Assembly: GCA_965153455.1 (NCBI GenBank)
Contig: OZ234494.1
Span: 23,064,001 to 23,128,000, forward strand
Direction of reading: 5' to 3'
Length of the DNA: 64,000 bases
Origin: Sphagnum compactum
Lineage: Eukaryota; Bryophyta; Sphagnopsida; Sphagnales
Shown: piece by piece, positions 37,761 through 50,710 of the stretch
Numbering within the stretch: position 1 is the first letter of the stretch
Layout of the letters: the number at the start of each line of letters is the position of its first letter
Program-made: the position numbers and the translations under genes
Notes under the pieces: generated by a model
Seen by the model: only the letters and a program-made list of their open reading frames with translations
What the model was told of the DNA's origin: nothing
The model's database searches: none

Positions 37761-38711
37761 AGAATTTGGGGAAAACAAAGAAGCGAAGTATGAAGGTTGA
37801 TTGCACCATTGCGAAGCTGTGAAAAGCTTGTACAAACACATGCTTTACTATAGGAACCCATGGCTTGCTTTCTTGGATTCACTCTGCTTTCAGCAACATG
37901 CTCCTACATGGAACACACAGAGATTGAGGGAACAAGAAATGACTGGTCTAAAACATGCAATTCTCATGTTCCTTTCCTTAACTGTGGCAAGTGCTTAAAG
38001 CCGACCTTGGTGACACAAAAATGGTGACACTGCACTCCTTCATGACTTAATTTCCAAGCTTATGTTCATGGATGATTCAGGTTGGCTTACATTGCTATAG
38101 AAAATGAGCTTAGTGGAATACACATCTGGAAGCAAATTTATTGCCTTTATTTGCACACACAGAAGCCAGATAGAGGGAGAGAGTTGAGAATCCTGGCATG
38201 CTAGGTTGAAAACTATGATACTCAGAAGTAATCAGTGATTTGGGCAGGTTCTGGATCAGAACCCTCATCATGTGAAAGATTTGTATCAGCAAGGCATGGC
38301 CTTCAATGAAACTGGGGATTTTTATGAAGCTCAAAGTGATTTCAAGATGGTAATAGACCTTAGTCTATACTGTAAATTCTCATTAGTAAATGTTGAAACA
38401 GTTTCCACATTTGAAGCAAAGATTTTGGTGTGATGCGAAGCATCTCCATGGCAGAAACACAAGCGCAGTGGCCAAAGACTCAAATGTATACTTTTGGGGT
38501 CAGTTGCTAAGGCCAAGGGTCATCTCTTGTCTATCTCAAAAGTCAAACAACTGCAATGGACAAGAGATCTCAATGATGAAAGATCGATCCATTGTGATAT
38601 GGCAACCCTCTTCTCAAGCAGAGTACAAATCAAAGCTGAATGCCTACATCATCAGTTGCTGTTGCAGAGCCATTTGCAAGCCTAGTACTGTTGACTCTTT
38701 CCAGACTTACT

Positions 38712-40594
38712 CTACCATTTGATGAGTGACCCAAACAGGAAATGTTGCATGATTGGCACTTTTTCAAGAACCTCCGCCTTGTACATTTTCAGCATCCCAC
38801 TGTTCACTTTGCTCCAGGATGGCACTGCACTGATATCATCAAGCATTGGTGAGTGTTCAGCCAATGCACCCTTCTTCACTCTTTTCACAAACTCCACACA
38901 GCCCAGATACATAAACTCATGGGAGAAATTCTCCAATATATCAGGGTTGTGAATGGACTTGGGCTTCATATATCTGTGGTCCACAAGCTGTGCTGAGCCA
39001 AAAATGAAGGGGAGGAAGTGGTAGTCATCCAAACCCCACACACCATGTGATCCTGCAGAAGACAAAACACCTTCAGTATCTTGTGTAAATGCATGAAAAC
39101 AGTGAATCAAACACTGTCTAACAGTTGGCACCTTGAAGGTAAACAGCATACTTCTTCTACATATTGTGACAATGTATGCAACATACAACCTTTTCATTGT
39201 ATTGCACTGCAATTCCTTCTGGTTAAGATCTTGTACAGAATCAAATCCAAATCAAGGTCCATTAATAAGTTGTGAATATTTTTTCTCTGACTATAATCAA
39301 CTTGACCATCACTTAGTCATAACTTTTGCATCCTAATGCAACCATCATTCTCCAGGGTTTCGCATACTCATCATGTAGCCATCATTCACTGGCATCAGTG
39401 TAAGTGCACATGCAATTTCACAGCTTCAATGGAGAGGAGGAGGTGCAGCTTGCAGCAACACCATGGTGGAATATGGCATATTACATCCTGAATAGAAAGC
39501 ATATACCTATACAGAATGTTACACAAGGCAAAAGATGAGGGAATGAAGAAGAATCTCTGACCTGCAGGCTCTAGCCAGTATGTTGTCTGCAGCTTGCGCA
39601 TAAGGTCCAGGTATTGGACAAACACATGGGTCACAAGGGCCTGATAGTCATCCTCATTCACTAACCCTAATCTTGCCAGGCAGGTCAACCACGCAGCAAA
39701 GTTTGCCTCATGGCCAGTGCCATAATCTATGCGGGTTGCATTTCCAAAGCTGTCAGCAAAGTAAGGGAACAACTCCATCACGCCCAGCTTCATGCTGTCA
39801 GGAAGAATCTGAGCTATGAGAGACGGACCTCGTTCTTCCAGCCATGTCTGCCACTCTCGGAAAGTAGGGTTTCCATAGCGAGCAGGCTGTTGCTTGGGAG
39901 GCAACTGATCAACCCAAGAACTCATCTCACTGAGAATTTTACCGAGAGAGACAATCATAGGCGACTGACGACAATAGTCCGAGAGTTTCTTCCCCTTCAC
40001 AGAATCACTAAGCGCGGCCACAAACCCTAGAAACGTTTTTCCCCCTTCTGATTGCTGAAAATGCTCGATGTCGGACGGATTGTTGATTCTCTTCCTCGGC
40101 ACTTGAAACGCATACGGGGGTTGCACCACAGGCACGGCTCGCGGCTGTGGAACCGGTGCTAATGCCGCCAGCGTTAGATTCGACCCTCGAATCGACCCCA
40201 TGTTGAACCCTAGATTGCCCATGTCCGGATATGCACCGGGCATTTGCATTTGCGGCGGTGGTGGTGGTGATGTGGGTGGCGCGGGCATTCGCATGCTCAG
40301 ACTCGGATTCTTATTCGTACCTGGAGATGATGCCGTCGTTGATGCAAGCGAAGGCCGTTGTTTAGTCTCTCCTTCTCCTCCTCCTCCTCCTCCTTCTCCT
40401 CCTTCTCCCCTTCCTCCTTCCCCTTCCCTTCCACCACCGCCATCACCGCTCACATAATCTCCATCACCGCCGGAGCTAAACAGCTTTGGACTTGTCGTCC
40501 CCAATTCTTCAATCGGCTGCAGATCATCGGTTCTATCTTCCTCGGGACTTGCAGGTTCTCGTGAGCCTCTTGCATTAGGGTTTGCATCTGCCAT
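38712..40594 (-). CDS. PTPA: PTPA, serine/threonine phosphatase 2A activator, two exons, 457 aa
   Basis: Peptidyl-prolyl isomerase-like activator of protein phosphatase 2A, which helps load the active-site metals of the PP2A catalytic subunit. Exons: 40594-39562 and 39052-38712, one 509-base phase-1 intron, 458 codons in all. The conserved PTPA fold spans about residues 166-457: [106 protein letters not shown], then [20 protein letters not shown] at the end. Residues 1-165 are an extra, disordered region. It holds a Gly/Glu tract (about 50-77) and a Pro/Met-rich segment, and it makes the protein longer than the roughly 390-residue plant norm. The start was chosen at MADANPN; an in-frame codon 18 residues upstream gives only a basic stretch. 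Confidence 0.95.
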
Positions 40595-41000
40595 TCTCTT
40601 CTTCCGACCTCTTCTTCGTCGTTCTGTCTTACGCCGGCTCTTCAGCAATGAGCCCGCTTCTTTTACGGAGCAATCTGGCAGGAGTCACACCAACAACAAC
40701 AACAAAAGGCATCCATAGTCGTTCCCTTGCTATTGTCATGAAGCCTAGGTTCTTGTGATTAGGTTGCGATGCGCAAGTCCTCAGCCTGGTGGCCAAGACT
40801 GAAGAAACACACCCACAATCTGATGGTCTGGTCGAGGAGGAAGCCTAGAGCGAAATGCCAAAAACCTAACCCCAGTGACCACAGTCTAAACCAGCCACCC
40901 GCGAGTGCAGCACGAAGGATGGATGGTAAGCGGTCAGCAAACGGTTATCTGTTGGGTTCCAGCTCTCTAGCTAACCATGGTGGTTAGCTCAACTTTGCAT
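40595..41000 (-). promoter_or_regulatory. PTPA promoter and 5' leader region
   Basis: A moderately GC-rich block directly upstream of the PTPA start, followed by AT-rich repeats. No TATA box or clear binding site was identified. A 72-residue frame on the plus strand (40769-40987) has no recognisable family. Confidence 0.35.
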
Positions 41001-41030
41001 CTTCTTACTACTCTACTGACCTAGTAGTCG

Positions 41031-41156
41031 CCAAATGTTAACTCAGTTAAGGTTCATCCAAACCAAATGTTAACTCAGTTGAGGTTCATCCAAATCAAAT
41101 GTTAACTCAGTTAAGGTTCATCCAAATCAAATGTTAACTCAGTTGAGGTTCATCCA
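41031..41156. repeat. Tandem repeat, 32-base unit, four copies
   Basis: Each unit contains AAATGTTAACTCAGTT(A/G)AGG followed by TTCATCCAAA. Unit starts lie near 41033, 41065, 41097 and 41129. Units 1 and 3 carry TTAAGG while 2 and 4 carry TTGAGG, so a 64-base dimer was probably duplicated. Just upstream of PTPA. Confidence 0.93.
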
Positions 41157-44100
41157 TAACTGAGTCATAAGGCTTATGCGGTGGATGATGCGCTGGAGGG
41201 TGCTGGTCCCCCCCACCCCCCCCCCCCACCAAAATTGCTCCCTAATGGTCCTTCAAAAGTTCTCCCACCCAATTGCTCCCAACCATTCCTGCCTTAAAGT
41301 GTGATACTTGGCGGGTATCAGGCGGGTATCAGGCAAAAATGGGAAGGAACAACTTTTGCCAGTGCTAATTTAGAGTGGTCTTACTAAGAGCATCTCCACC
41401 CCAAAACTGTAAACAACTCATTTATGCTGAAATAGAATAGTGTTTAATGATCATTATCTCCACCCACAAACGTCATAAAAGTCCCTTTAAACACTCAAAG
41501 ACCATTTATGAGATTTTCTCTAGTTTTAATTGTTGCATATTCCAAAGGTTCAAAACACAATATACTTCAATTAATTCTGCATTTTTTTTTTTTCATTTTT
41601 TTCCTGGACTCCTGCATTGGTCCCTTGGATCTCTCCAGTTTACATTGTTTGACAATTTTTGCATCCTCTCTATTTTCCACTTTATTTGTGTGATTTCCAA
41701 CTGATTGCCTCAAATCCCCCCAACCTGCTAAGTAATTGAGAAAGTGAGCTCAACAACAATTTTCCCAACCTGCTAAGTAATTTGAGATAGTGAACTCAAC
41801 AACAATTTTCTAACACTAATGATGAGTGGGTTATAGTGGGTTTTGTAAATTGGGAGAAATGGGTTTAGGGTTCCCACCAGCACTTGTCGAAGGCCTTTGA
41901 TCTGATGCATCCTAGTCATTCATTTTCCCACTATTTTATGGGGTTTGTGCACTTCTCTCATCTTCTTATAATTTTGAATGAATTGTTAGTCCTCCTTATT
42001 TAGGTGATTTGCATATTATAATGAACTTTTATGGAAATCATAATGTCAATTCTTTGAAATTTGAAAAATGTCATTGCATGAAATTTTAGACTTTTCTTGG
42101 ATAATATGACCCAAAAAAATTCACATATGTGTGAAGTTAACACATGAAGTCTCTTGGCGTTGGAAAAAATGTAACAAAATCATAAATGTTTAATTAGTTA
42201 TGAACTTTACAATTTTGACAAGGTCAAAAACTATAATATTATGAATGTGAATTTTTATCTTTATTCAATGTATGTATAACTTTAGGATATTGCATATTTG
42301 AAATTTAGGATATTTAATAAGTGAAATATGGTCCCAATTTTTATATTGTTTTGCAACATCAAATATGCAACACCTAAAATATTTTGGAAGGTCTCTATAG
42401 GCATCAAAAATGTTGATTTTCTTGAATTGTTTTTTAGAAACGAGTTTTATGGGTTATTTAGCATGTTGGACTCAAATTAAACTTGAAAAAAAAAATCATT
42501 TTTTGGAATGAAAATCATATGGTCAATTTTAAGCCAAGTTCAAATACAATGGAAATGATTCTTAAATTGGACTTTTATTTGTTGTTTTTGGTCCACCTTA
42601 ATGTGTTTTCACCTCTTGCTAAATCTCTACGAATATAAAAAAAATCTTTCCATGATAATTTTGTATGATACACATATTGACAATAATGTTGATGATGATG
42701 ATGATTTGCAAATGGAATAATTCTAATTTTATTTTTACTGGTATCTTTTCATGATTTAGAACCAATGTTTTCCCTCATCCTATATATTTTTATTTTGGTA
42801 AATTTTCTTGTATCAAAATAGGTACATTGATATTTGTGATAATAGATCACCAAATGCATTTTAAAAAGGCATTCTTTTCCATTGAATCATTATTTATTTG
42901 AATCATATAATTGTAAAAATATTTCATGAATGTAACATTTTGAATTGTTTTAAATTTTTATTGGTATTTTCATTTTTATCATTTTTTATTTGTCTTAGGT
43001 AAATGTCAAAGGCATTATTGTTATTTTTCAAATGTGCTTTGTTCATATGAAATTGAAAGTTACAATATAAAATGTTGTGTCATTCTTGTATTGCGATAGT
43101 TTTGTTTTCAATATTTTCTGGCAAAAGAAAATAAGTGAATCAATCATTTATTGATAGAAATGAATTAACACAATCATAGGTATATTATAAAAATAAGCAT
43201 ACATGTTTTCATATTCCATATGGGCTAAGCTTACAAGTCTATTTGGATATGAAAAATTATTATTTACCCTCGTTTCCTTGTACAAATCTACTAGATCACT
43301 TAACCTTTTCCGTAAAAAAAGGAACTTCCAAAATGGGTTTATGTTTTTTCAAATGAACCTTTTGTTTGCGTGGAAGCTAGTTGCAATAATTAACAACGAT
43401 CAATTGAAAATATTTGCATTATTAATACACTTTGTATGATAAGAATTTCCAAAATGCCTTGTGTCTTTCAAGAAAGTTTTTCCCATGATACTTGGCAGCT
43501 ATCTGACCCATGGGTATCATGGGAAAAAAATAAAATAAAAAAATCTCATTGAATCTTAAGCTCGAAAATGCCCTTGGAGTGGGGAAATTGTGGAATTAAG
43601 CGACCCTTGGCTCTCTATCATGGGTGGACACTTACTTCCAAAATCTCTCCACTCGTTGGCCATTACCCTACACTAAAACACAACAAAATTTGTCCCCAAA
43701 AGAAAACACATTTTGTAGAGCATGCGATGACTCACGAGAGGTGTGTGAAAAGATTTTGATAATCATGCCATGTACGGTTTCAAGATTTTTTTGCTTGATA
43801 TGCAAGCCAAACCCTTACTAATTTATTTTGGGCAATCCTTGCTAAAGATCTTGCTCTTCCAAACGTTACAAGAGTCTTTGAAGCTTGTTGACATGCAATA
43901 CACAACATTTGCTAATTAGTATTCTATTATGTTTCTTCAGAATTTCCCTTCAAACTTGGTAACCTATCTTGTAGACCCTCCTACATTCACCTCACATTGC
44001 TTGGTTAACTAGTAACTACCTAATGTAAGTAGGTAGGTAAGATTCATAAGTGAGTAGGTAGTAAATGTAAATGGTTACTATGTAGGTAAAGTAAGAAGGT

Positions 44101-45169
44101 AATGCAATGACTTGGTTGATTACTATGTAGATAGATATATGTGCATGTGTATGGGTTAGTGCATAGTTAATTATCATGGTTAGTTATGGGACAAGAATAC
44201 AAAGGTATGGGACCCTACCTAGTGATCACCGAGTGTCTTACCAATTACCTACTTAGATTCATATAGCAAGCACTTATATTAACTACCTACTTATCTATGA
44301 TACTTACCCACTTAAGTAGGTAGTTTCTAGTGTAGGCCGGTCCTTTGATTTTTAATAACCGTCAATTTTGGGTATTTCAAAAAATCAAAATCAAAGAACC
44401 GTTGGGTTTCATGAAAGAACCATAAAAAAAACTGATGGTAGTTTTAAGCGGTTATTTGATATTTTGAGAACCATGGTTATTATATAAGAATCAACTATTT
44501 GATTGTTTTATACCCATGATTAAATATATCATAATTGAGAGACTGTTTTTTTGAGAATCATGGTTATCAAATTGGTACCCGGACCGATACCCAGTGAGGG
44601 TTTGGTGCAGTTTCTAATACCCGCCCAACATTGATCTGTACCAGCTATGGCTATGCGCACAAAACAGTGTTATGGTAGAGTTATTCATACAGTAGCCCAA
44701 ACTGGGGATACTGGGCCTCAATTTTACCAAAACTGGGGATGAAATGAGAAGACAAGATGAAAACAGTACATAAGGGAAAAAAAAAACAGGGGATCAAACT
44801 AGTGTTCTCACCTGAAGTGATCCTTAGGAAAGTTTCACCCCCAGTTTTGGATTTTGCCTTACCTGTGTGCCTTTGACTGCTTCTCATGTTTTACCTATTC
44901 CTTGAATGAAGTCTGGTCAGAATAAGTTTCTTCAAATCTTCTGAGCTGATGATACCCAGTTTCAGGAAATGGTGCCCAATTTCGCTCACTCTTTGGATAC
45001 ACTCAAATTAGGCATGAAATAGGGATGAGGGGGTCAAACTAGGGCTCAAAGACAGGATGAAACTTTACAAATAACTCTAGTATATGATGAGTTTGGCTAA
45101 GGAGGAGGCTTGTTCTCTAGCCATCTCTAGTCATTTGGTGATTTTGCCTGAAGAGAAAACCTCCAAAAT

Positions 45170-45420
45170 TTTCATGGTAGGAATTGAAAGAGGCCTTTGC
45201 CATGCTTTTGGTATCACTCAAAAGCCCTAGTGTGCATGTTTTTTGTTTCATAAATTTTGCACCAATATGGCAAAAGTTGTTGAGTTTAAATTGATTTTTT
45301 GGGGAAAAAATTGTCAACATTTAAAAAATGATTTTCTCAAGGCTTCATAAGAATTCTGAAGTAAAGCTCACTTCAATTGGAATAGTATTGGGATGGGTAA
45401 CCTTTACAACAAAAGGTTTA
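45170..45420 (+). mobile_element. Possible Cassandra-like TRIM LTR fragment with a 5S-rRNA-like box (copy A)
   Basis: Bases 45351-45403 read GAATTCTGAAGTAAAGCTCA, then CTTCAATTGG, AATAGTATTG and GGATGGGTAACC. In register this resembles the 3' half of plant 5S rRNA, including the internal promoter C-box GGATGGGTGACC. The preceding 150 bases match those before copy B (TTTTGGTAT, AAAGTT(G/A)TTGA(G/A)TTTAAA). Cassandra elements are short plant retroelements whose LTRs carry 5S sequences, and this pattern fits one. No primer binding site or second LTR was recognised close by, so a solo LTR or other 5S-derived element is possible. Confidence 0.45.
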
Positions 45421-46360
45421 TAACATACTTGGGCCCAATGGGCATTTAAGGGCCCATTCCTATTTCAATAGGAAACACATTGCATAACTTTTACCACAAT
45501 GCTTGTAGGGTGCATAAGGTGTAGGGTAAAGCCCAAAGGGGGGGTAGGCTTTATGGGAATAAGGGCCGCATGAGGTGGAGTCAAGTGCAAATTGAAAATT
45601 TGTTGGCAATGTTGATTATATGATGAAGAAACAACCATAACTCGAGAAGATGTTGACTTACAACTTACAAGTCGGATCAGATCATCTTCCCCATTCCTGT
45701 TGGCAGTTGCAAGCTTTTCTTGCAACTGTGAAACCATGGTTTTCAATGGAATTATTGGTTGTTTTTCATGAATGGCATTGTTTCTTTGATGGGTTTAAAA
45801 ATTTGGTAAGGAGTTTTGAATTAGTGGAGGCTACTTGTGGCTCCTACTTACACATCTTAGACTTTAGTGGATAGAAGCAAGCTCCAAGCTTATACATTTG
45901 TTCAAATTTCAAGTTTCCAACATGCAAATTGGTTATGCAATTAGACAACATGTAGCATTTACAAGTAGAGAATTTTTTTGAATGTAACTACTAATTTTAA
46001 CCACCTTGCAAGGGATTTAAACTTTGGTCACAAAAACCTTGCCCATTGCAACACAAGGTACCTATAACAATTGATAAACAACATCATCAAAACAATTTGC
46101 ATAATACTAGTTACCCAAAAAAAAATGGAAAATGCAAACCTAATATACATGTGTAGGTATTATGAAAAAAAAAGATGCAACTTGTATGAACATAGCCAAC
46201 TGTGTTCAAAACACATTGAAAAAATTTACATACGTCACAACAAAACTAAAAAGCACCTAGCACCAACTTGCACAAGTCAAAATACAAAGAAACAATTGTA
46301 ACAAACAAAAAAACAAATTACAGCTACAATTTTTAGCAATTATGTGTCACTCCAATGTTG

Positions 46361-46402
46361 ACCTTGTCATTGTCGTTATAATGACAATGACAATGACAAG
46401 GT
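46361..46402. repeat. Perfect 14-base inverted repeat
   Basis: ACCTTGTCATTGTC at 46361-46374 pairs exactly with GACAATGACAAGGT at 46389-46402 around a 14-base loop. It lies about 550 bases downstream of the hAT-like remnant (which is on the minus strand). Could be a hairpin or part of an element end. Confidence 0.75.
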
Positions 46403-46939
46403 AATAACAATTTGGAAAGGGAAAGTGTCCTTTGCAAAAAATCTTGAACAAACATGCACATATCAATGTTTAGATTTTTTTGCCAACCAATTCCAAAGCT
46501 TGAACTTCATGAAAGTCAATGTGGAAAAGGTTTTTTCTTCTTCAACATTGCTAATGATTTGGACAATGAACTTGAATTTTCACGATCAACTTGTAAAAAA
46601 AAAGTTTGTAAATCCAAAATATCCCTTGAAGATGGCTCAGAAATCCATGAATCAAATGCACCAAGTTTCTTCAATGTAATAATGTCATTTGATAAAATGT
46701 AGATGAATTGCAAAAGTGAATTCACAATTTAGTTATAACCAATGTTGTGGATAAATGACCCCAAAAATATCCATTAGTTCATGGTTTAAAAACTTGCACT
46801 CCAACTCAATGACCAACAAATCACATGCAACAACGCATTTGGCCTTCATAACTAAGATAATTATTTTAAAGCCTCACAAATAATTCAAAAATGGATGTTA
46901 GTTAAAGGATCAGTAGAATGAAACATGTGGGATTGTCCA

Positions 46940-47930
46940 ATAATTTGAAAGCCAAGTGTGTTGGGCCATCATTCAAGTGGGCTACCCAATCTTGCACAAT
47001 CCTACAAGATATGTTGCAACCACATCAATGAACTTCAAAAAGTTTGTAGCCTAGAAAGAGGTGTTTGAATTTCCATACATTTTGTATAGGTTCGCTTGGT
47101 AAAATTTGACAACAATAATGTAATCACAAACACACACATTTTTGGCATGCGCAAATTTCATCAAAGCATTAACAAATTCTAGCATGGGAAAAATACATCT
47201 AAATCCTATGATTGTATCAATGCCAATTAAATTTAACAAATTAGCCTTAGTTGACTGCATTGAACTATAATCAATTGCCATGTTAGTAATTAACATCTTG
47301 TACTTTTCCCAAACACGCTTCAAGGGTTGAAGCATGTTGATCCATCTTGTTTTCACATTTTGAAAAACCTTTAGTTGTGCAATTTTTACAATTTTAGCAA
47401 GCTTGGTGAATTCAAGATGGTGTTTTAGGGAGCTACAAAAAAATTCATATAATGCTTGAAGGAAATCCTTTAATTTTGAAACCATAAGCATTATGGATAA
47501 GCTTGAATTACAAGGTTGGTTTTGTGTGCCATACAATGGATCTCAATGAGGTAAAGCATTTGTTAAGTTTCCATTAAAGTAACAATTTTAAATCTAACCC
47601 CTTGACATGTTGAGGTACCATCAACTCCTAGACACATTAAATGTTCTAAAATTTGACTTGTAGAAAAACCACCAAACTTAATTAAAACATAAAAAATGGT
47701 AGCTTTCATATTAGTGGTAGTCCCACGTTCAACCAATTGCTCAAGTGTGAACAATACAAGCACATGTTTCCAAGTTGCCACCATATAATAATTGATAATT
47801 ACTTCTGTTGTAAAAAATGAAAAATGCTTGAAACTATAACTGTTTCCTTAATGGTTGTCAATAAAACATTATGCAAGCTTTCAACAATTTTCCAACTAAC
47901 ATAATCATTCCAATGCTTGGATGGATGGTT
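46940..47930 (-). pseudogene. Degraded hAT-like transposase (DUF4371/ZNF862-like)
   Basis: The minus strand encodes, in shifting frames, the order typical of plant zinc-finger-862-like hAT transposases. First is LLTTIKETVIVSS, then LVLFTLEQLVERGTTTNMKA with HLMCLGVDGTSTCQGVRF, then HCMAHKTNLVIQ, then VKTRWINMLQPLKRVWEKYK and IFPMLEFVNALMKFAHAKNV. The known protein is an RNase-H-fold transposase; the DxxS/GVDG and HCMAHKTNL blocks belong to its catalytic core. A frame change follows TVIVSS, a TAA stop lies at 47563-47565, and a one-base loss near 47500 follows HCMAHKTNLVIQ, so the copy is dead. The N-terminal zinc finger and the C-terminal dimerisation domain were not found. Terminal inverted repeats were not identified. 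Confidence 0.75.
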
Positions 47931-50439
47931 GGGAATTTTTAAGAAAACAAACAAAAATTACAATCGTTCATAATTTGTTATGGGCCTACCTTGAGAAAAT
48001 AAATGAAAGATGGATGCAAACTAAATGGGCAAACCCATCCTTGGGTGGTACCACTAAGAATGATGTCACACTTAGACCCATTGAACTTTAAAGAATCATA
48101 AAAAACATTTAAATAAATATTTTCATAATTTTTTAAATGAATACATTTATTAGTTTCCATAGATTTTGAAATTTCAATAATATCAATAATATTGTGTATT
48201 TGATGTTCCTAATCATTGCATTTAGAAAAAAATTTAGGAATGTAAGATTGATTATTTTCCTTGAACTTTTTGGTCATGAACACAAATTTTAAAACATGAT
48301 TCGAGAATTTCCTCGGGAATTTTTTTCCTAAGTTAATTTTGAAGTTATTATATTTAAAATTTTTATTAGGAAATTAATTGAATAAGTATAATTTAGTTAT
48401 GAGTTTTCAAAGTTAAGGAATGTGATTTTTGCAAGGGCCATCACAATTAAGAATACAAATTCTTAACAATTTTCATTTTTTTGTTCCAAAATAAACTTCA
48501 AGCTTTAATGCATGCAATGGATAAACATGAGGAAAAAAACTTATGGTTGTGAAAACATTTAAAGGAAAGAGCCAAGGAAATCGATTTGACCACTTTTGGT
48601 TCCTTAACCATTCCTTGAAATTGTTTTTAGTGGTCTCACCCAACTATGGGTTTGACCAAACAAGGTTTTTTTTTTAAACCAAAATATTTATAACTATTTA
48701 TTGCATTACAAAATCCTTGCCCCTTGACACATATAATTGTTCATTGATCACATGTTAATTTGTTTTCAAAAAATAATATTGTTTTGCTACTACCACACCA
48801 AAAATTGTAACAATTGCCCCTTTTCGACCATCATGTTTCCACAAAAAGTTTAGTTTGGTACCAAAAGTTTATTGTGCCATTCAATTTGTGGTAGATTTTG
48901 CATTTCATTTAATGCACCCTCCAATTAGCACCCACGATTAAATTTTCCCATGGTAATTATGTGTACTCTGCATTTTGGAAATGACAATTCATTTCATCTA
49001 ATTTCCTCCATTTTTTGTTGTTTTTAAATTTAGATTATGTTTAGACTAGATCAACAACGACACAATCAACATCAAATTTAGGACTTTGGTTGGGGCTAAC
49101 ACTAGGGTAAGGACATGAGTTGGGATATGAATATTTTTTTAAAAATTGTTTAAAGTTTTTTAGTAGATCTAATAGTGATATGGTGAGGGTAGGTGACAAA
49201 CAAAATGTGTTTAGATTCAATAATAAAGATAATACAATTGAAAAGAAAGATCACAAATTGCCAACAACCATAATCATTGACATTTCACCATTGCTAATGA
49301 AAGAAAATCATAACTTGTTGTACTAAAAACTTGGGATGCACAAATAAAAAATCGATGACAATTGCAAAATGTATGAAATCAACACAAGTCAAAATATTCA
49401 AACAAGAGGCCCTTTTAAGTTTTGTTCGTTTACTTTACACACAATAACTATAAACCATTTAAACCTTAATTACAAGAGTTGTGACTTCAAAATGGAGCAT
49501 TTTAGTGAGCTAAAACTATGTTTCAATTCCATGTTCCAAATTCCAAAACTTACTTTTAAAAGTGGGTGCCACCATGGTGGCCCTCTAGAACCCAAAGATG
49601 TTGCAATTTTTTGTACAAAACAAACACAAAATCCAAGGATGTTGCAAGTATCAAGGTCCAAATTGAGTATTAGATCGAGACTTCAACTTGAAATATCATA
49701 ATCAAGGTTAGTTTTCCAAAACAAAATCCCAATTCCTTTAATCAAGTCGCAATTGCTTGAAAGTGGGATTGTCATTAATATCAAAACAACTAATCCCAAA
49801 ATGTTGTTGTAGCTGACAGGTTACACAATGTTTTAATGTTCAACAAAATTAAAGTTCAATTATAAAAACTAATCACATTTTTATTATGCAACAACTTAGA
49901 AAGACTCAAAACTGAAAAAGTTAAGAAACTTGGAGAGTTGGAATGCAGCTTGGATTTCAAGGACCTTAGATGGTGACGACTTATGAAATTACATAGAGAG
50001 GGGTGATAAAAGGGATATAGAAATCATCAAAATTGATGAAAACCTCCTCTTAATCAATATTGAGAATTCAACCAAAACAAAGATGGAGATTGGCCAAAGA
50101 AGCAAATCCAAAACCCTAAGGTGGAACAATCTGACATTTCGATTTGAATCTAAACCCATGTGATGACAACATGTGTGAGCTTTTGAGAGAGAGAGAGTCA
50201 CTTGTATGAAACCCTAACTGTTAAACTCATAATTGAATGAATTATGTAGAAAATCCTTTTTTTCCGAGGTTATAAGTAAGTTACAAGTAAGTTTACACAT
50301 CACAAACATTAAGATCATTTTTAAACCATGCAAGTATCTTTCAATCACTTCCATCTCCATGAAATTGATCATAGTTCGTTCACAAAATCTTTATATTAAG
50401 ATAGGTTTGTGTTTGTTTGTTTGGATGTGACCATGTTGG

Positions 50440-50710
50440 GACCCTCCCTAATTGAGGGCCTTTTTGCTTCACTTTTGGTATTGCTTGAAAGTTTTTGATG
50501 GGGGCAGTGTCATCATGTTTATCATTTCATAATTTTCAAATCAAATGGAGCGAAAGTTATTGAATTTAAAATGATTTTTCACCTTTATTAATAATTAAAA
50601 TAATAATAAAGATGAATTAAAAAAGGTTTCTTAAGGAGTTTGAAGTTAAGTACACTTTGATTGGAATAGTATTGGGATGAGTGACCGTACAAGAGGTTTT
50701 TTCACCATGT
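50440..50710 (+). mobile_element. Possible Cassandra-like TRIM LTR fragment with a 5S-rRNA-like box (copy B)
   Basis: Bases 50636-50686 read GAGTTTGAAGTTAAGTACAC, TTTGATTGGAATAGTATTGG and GATGAGTGACC, again aligning with the 3' half of 5S rRNA. It is in the same orientation as copy A 5.3 kb away, and the roughly 200 bases in front are similar too. A TGTTGGGACCC string at 50442 could be the LTR start. The copies are diverged from each other, so they are more likely two old insertions than the two LTRs of one young element. Confidence 0.45.

Larger units (their letters stand above)
28000..38700. other. Spacer between PURA and PTPA, no supported gene
   Basis: Mostly AT-rich DNA with several low-complexity runs (a G run near 28815-28832). 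The longest frame (minus strand, 31427-31867) overlaps a dispersed repeat and is listed there. No domain motif was found in any other frame. The 3 kb below 38,711 includes the PTPA 3' UTR. Small tandem arrays at 35581 and 37601 and a microsatellite at 35240 are listed separately. Confidence 0.45.

Noticed and set aside
44339-44404. Imperfect inverted repeat around TCTTTGATTTT
   Set aside because: Arms have mismatches in a very AT-rich context, so it is not above expectation.
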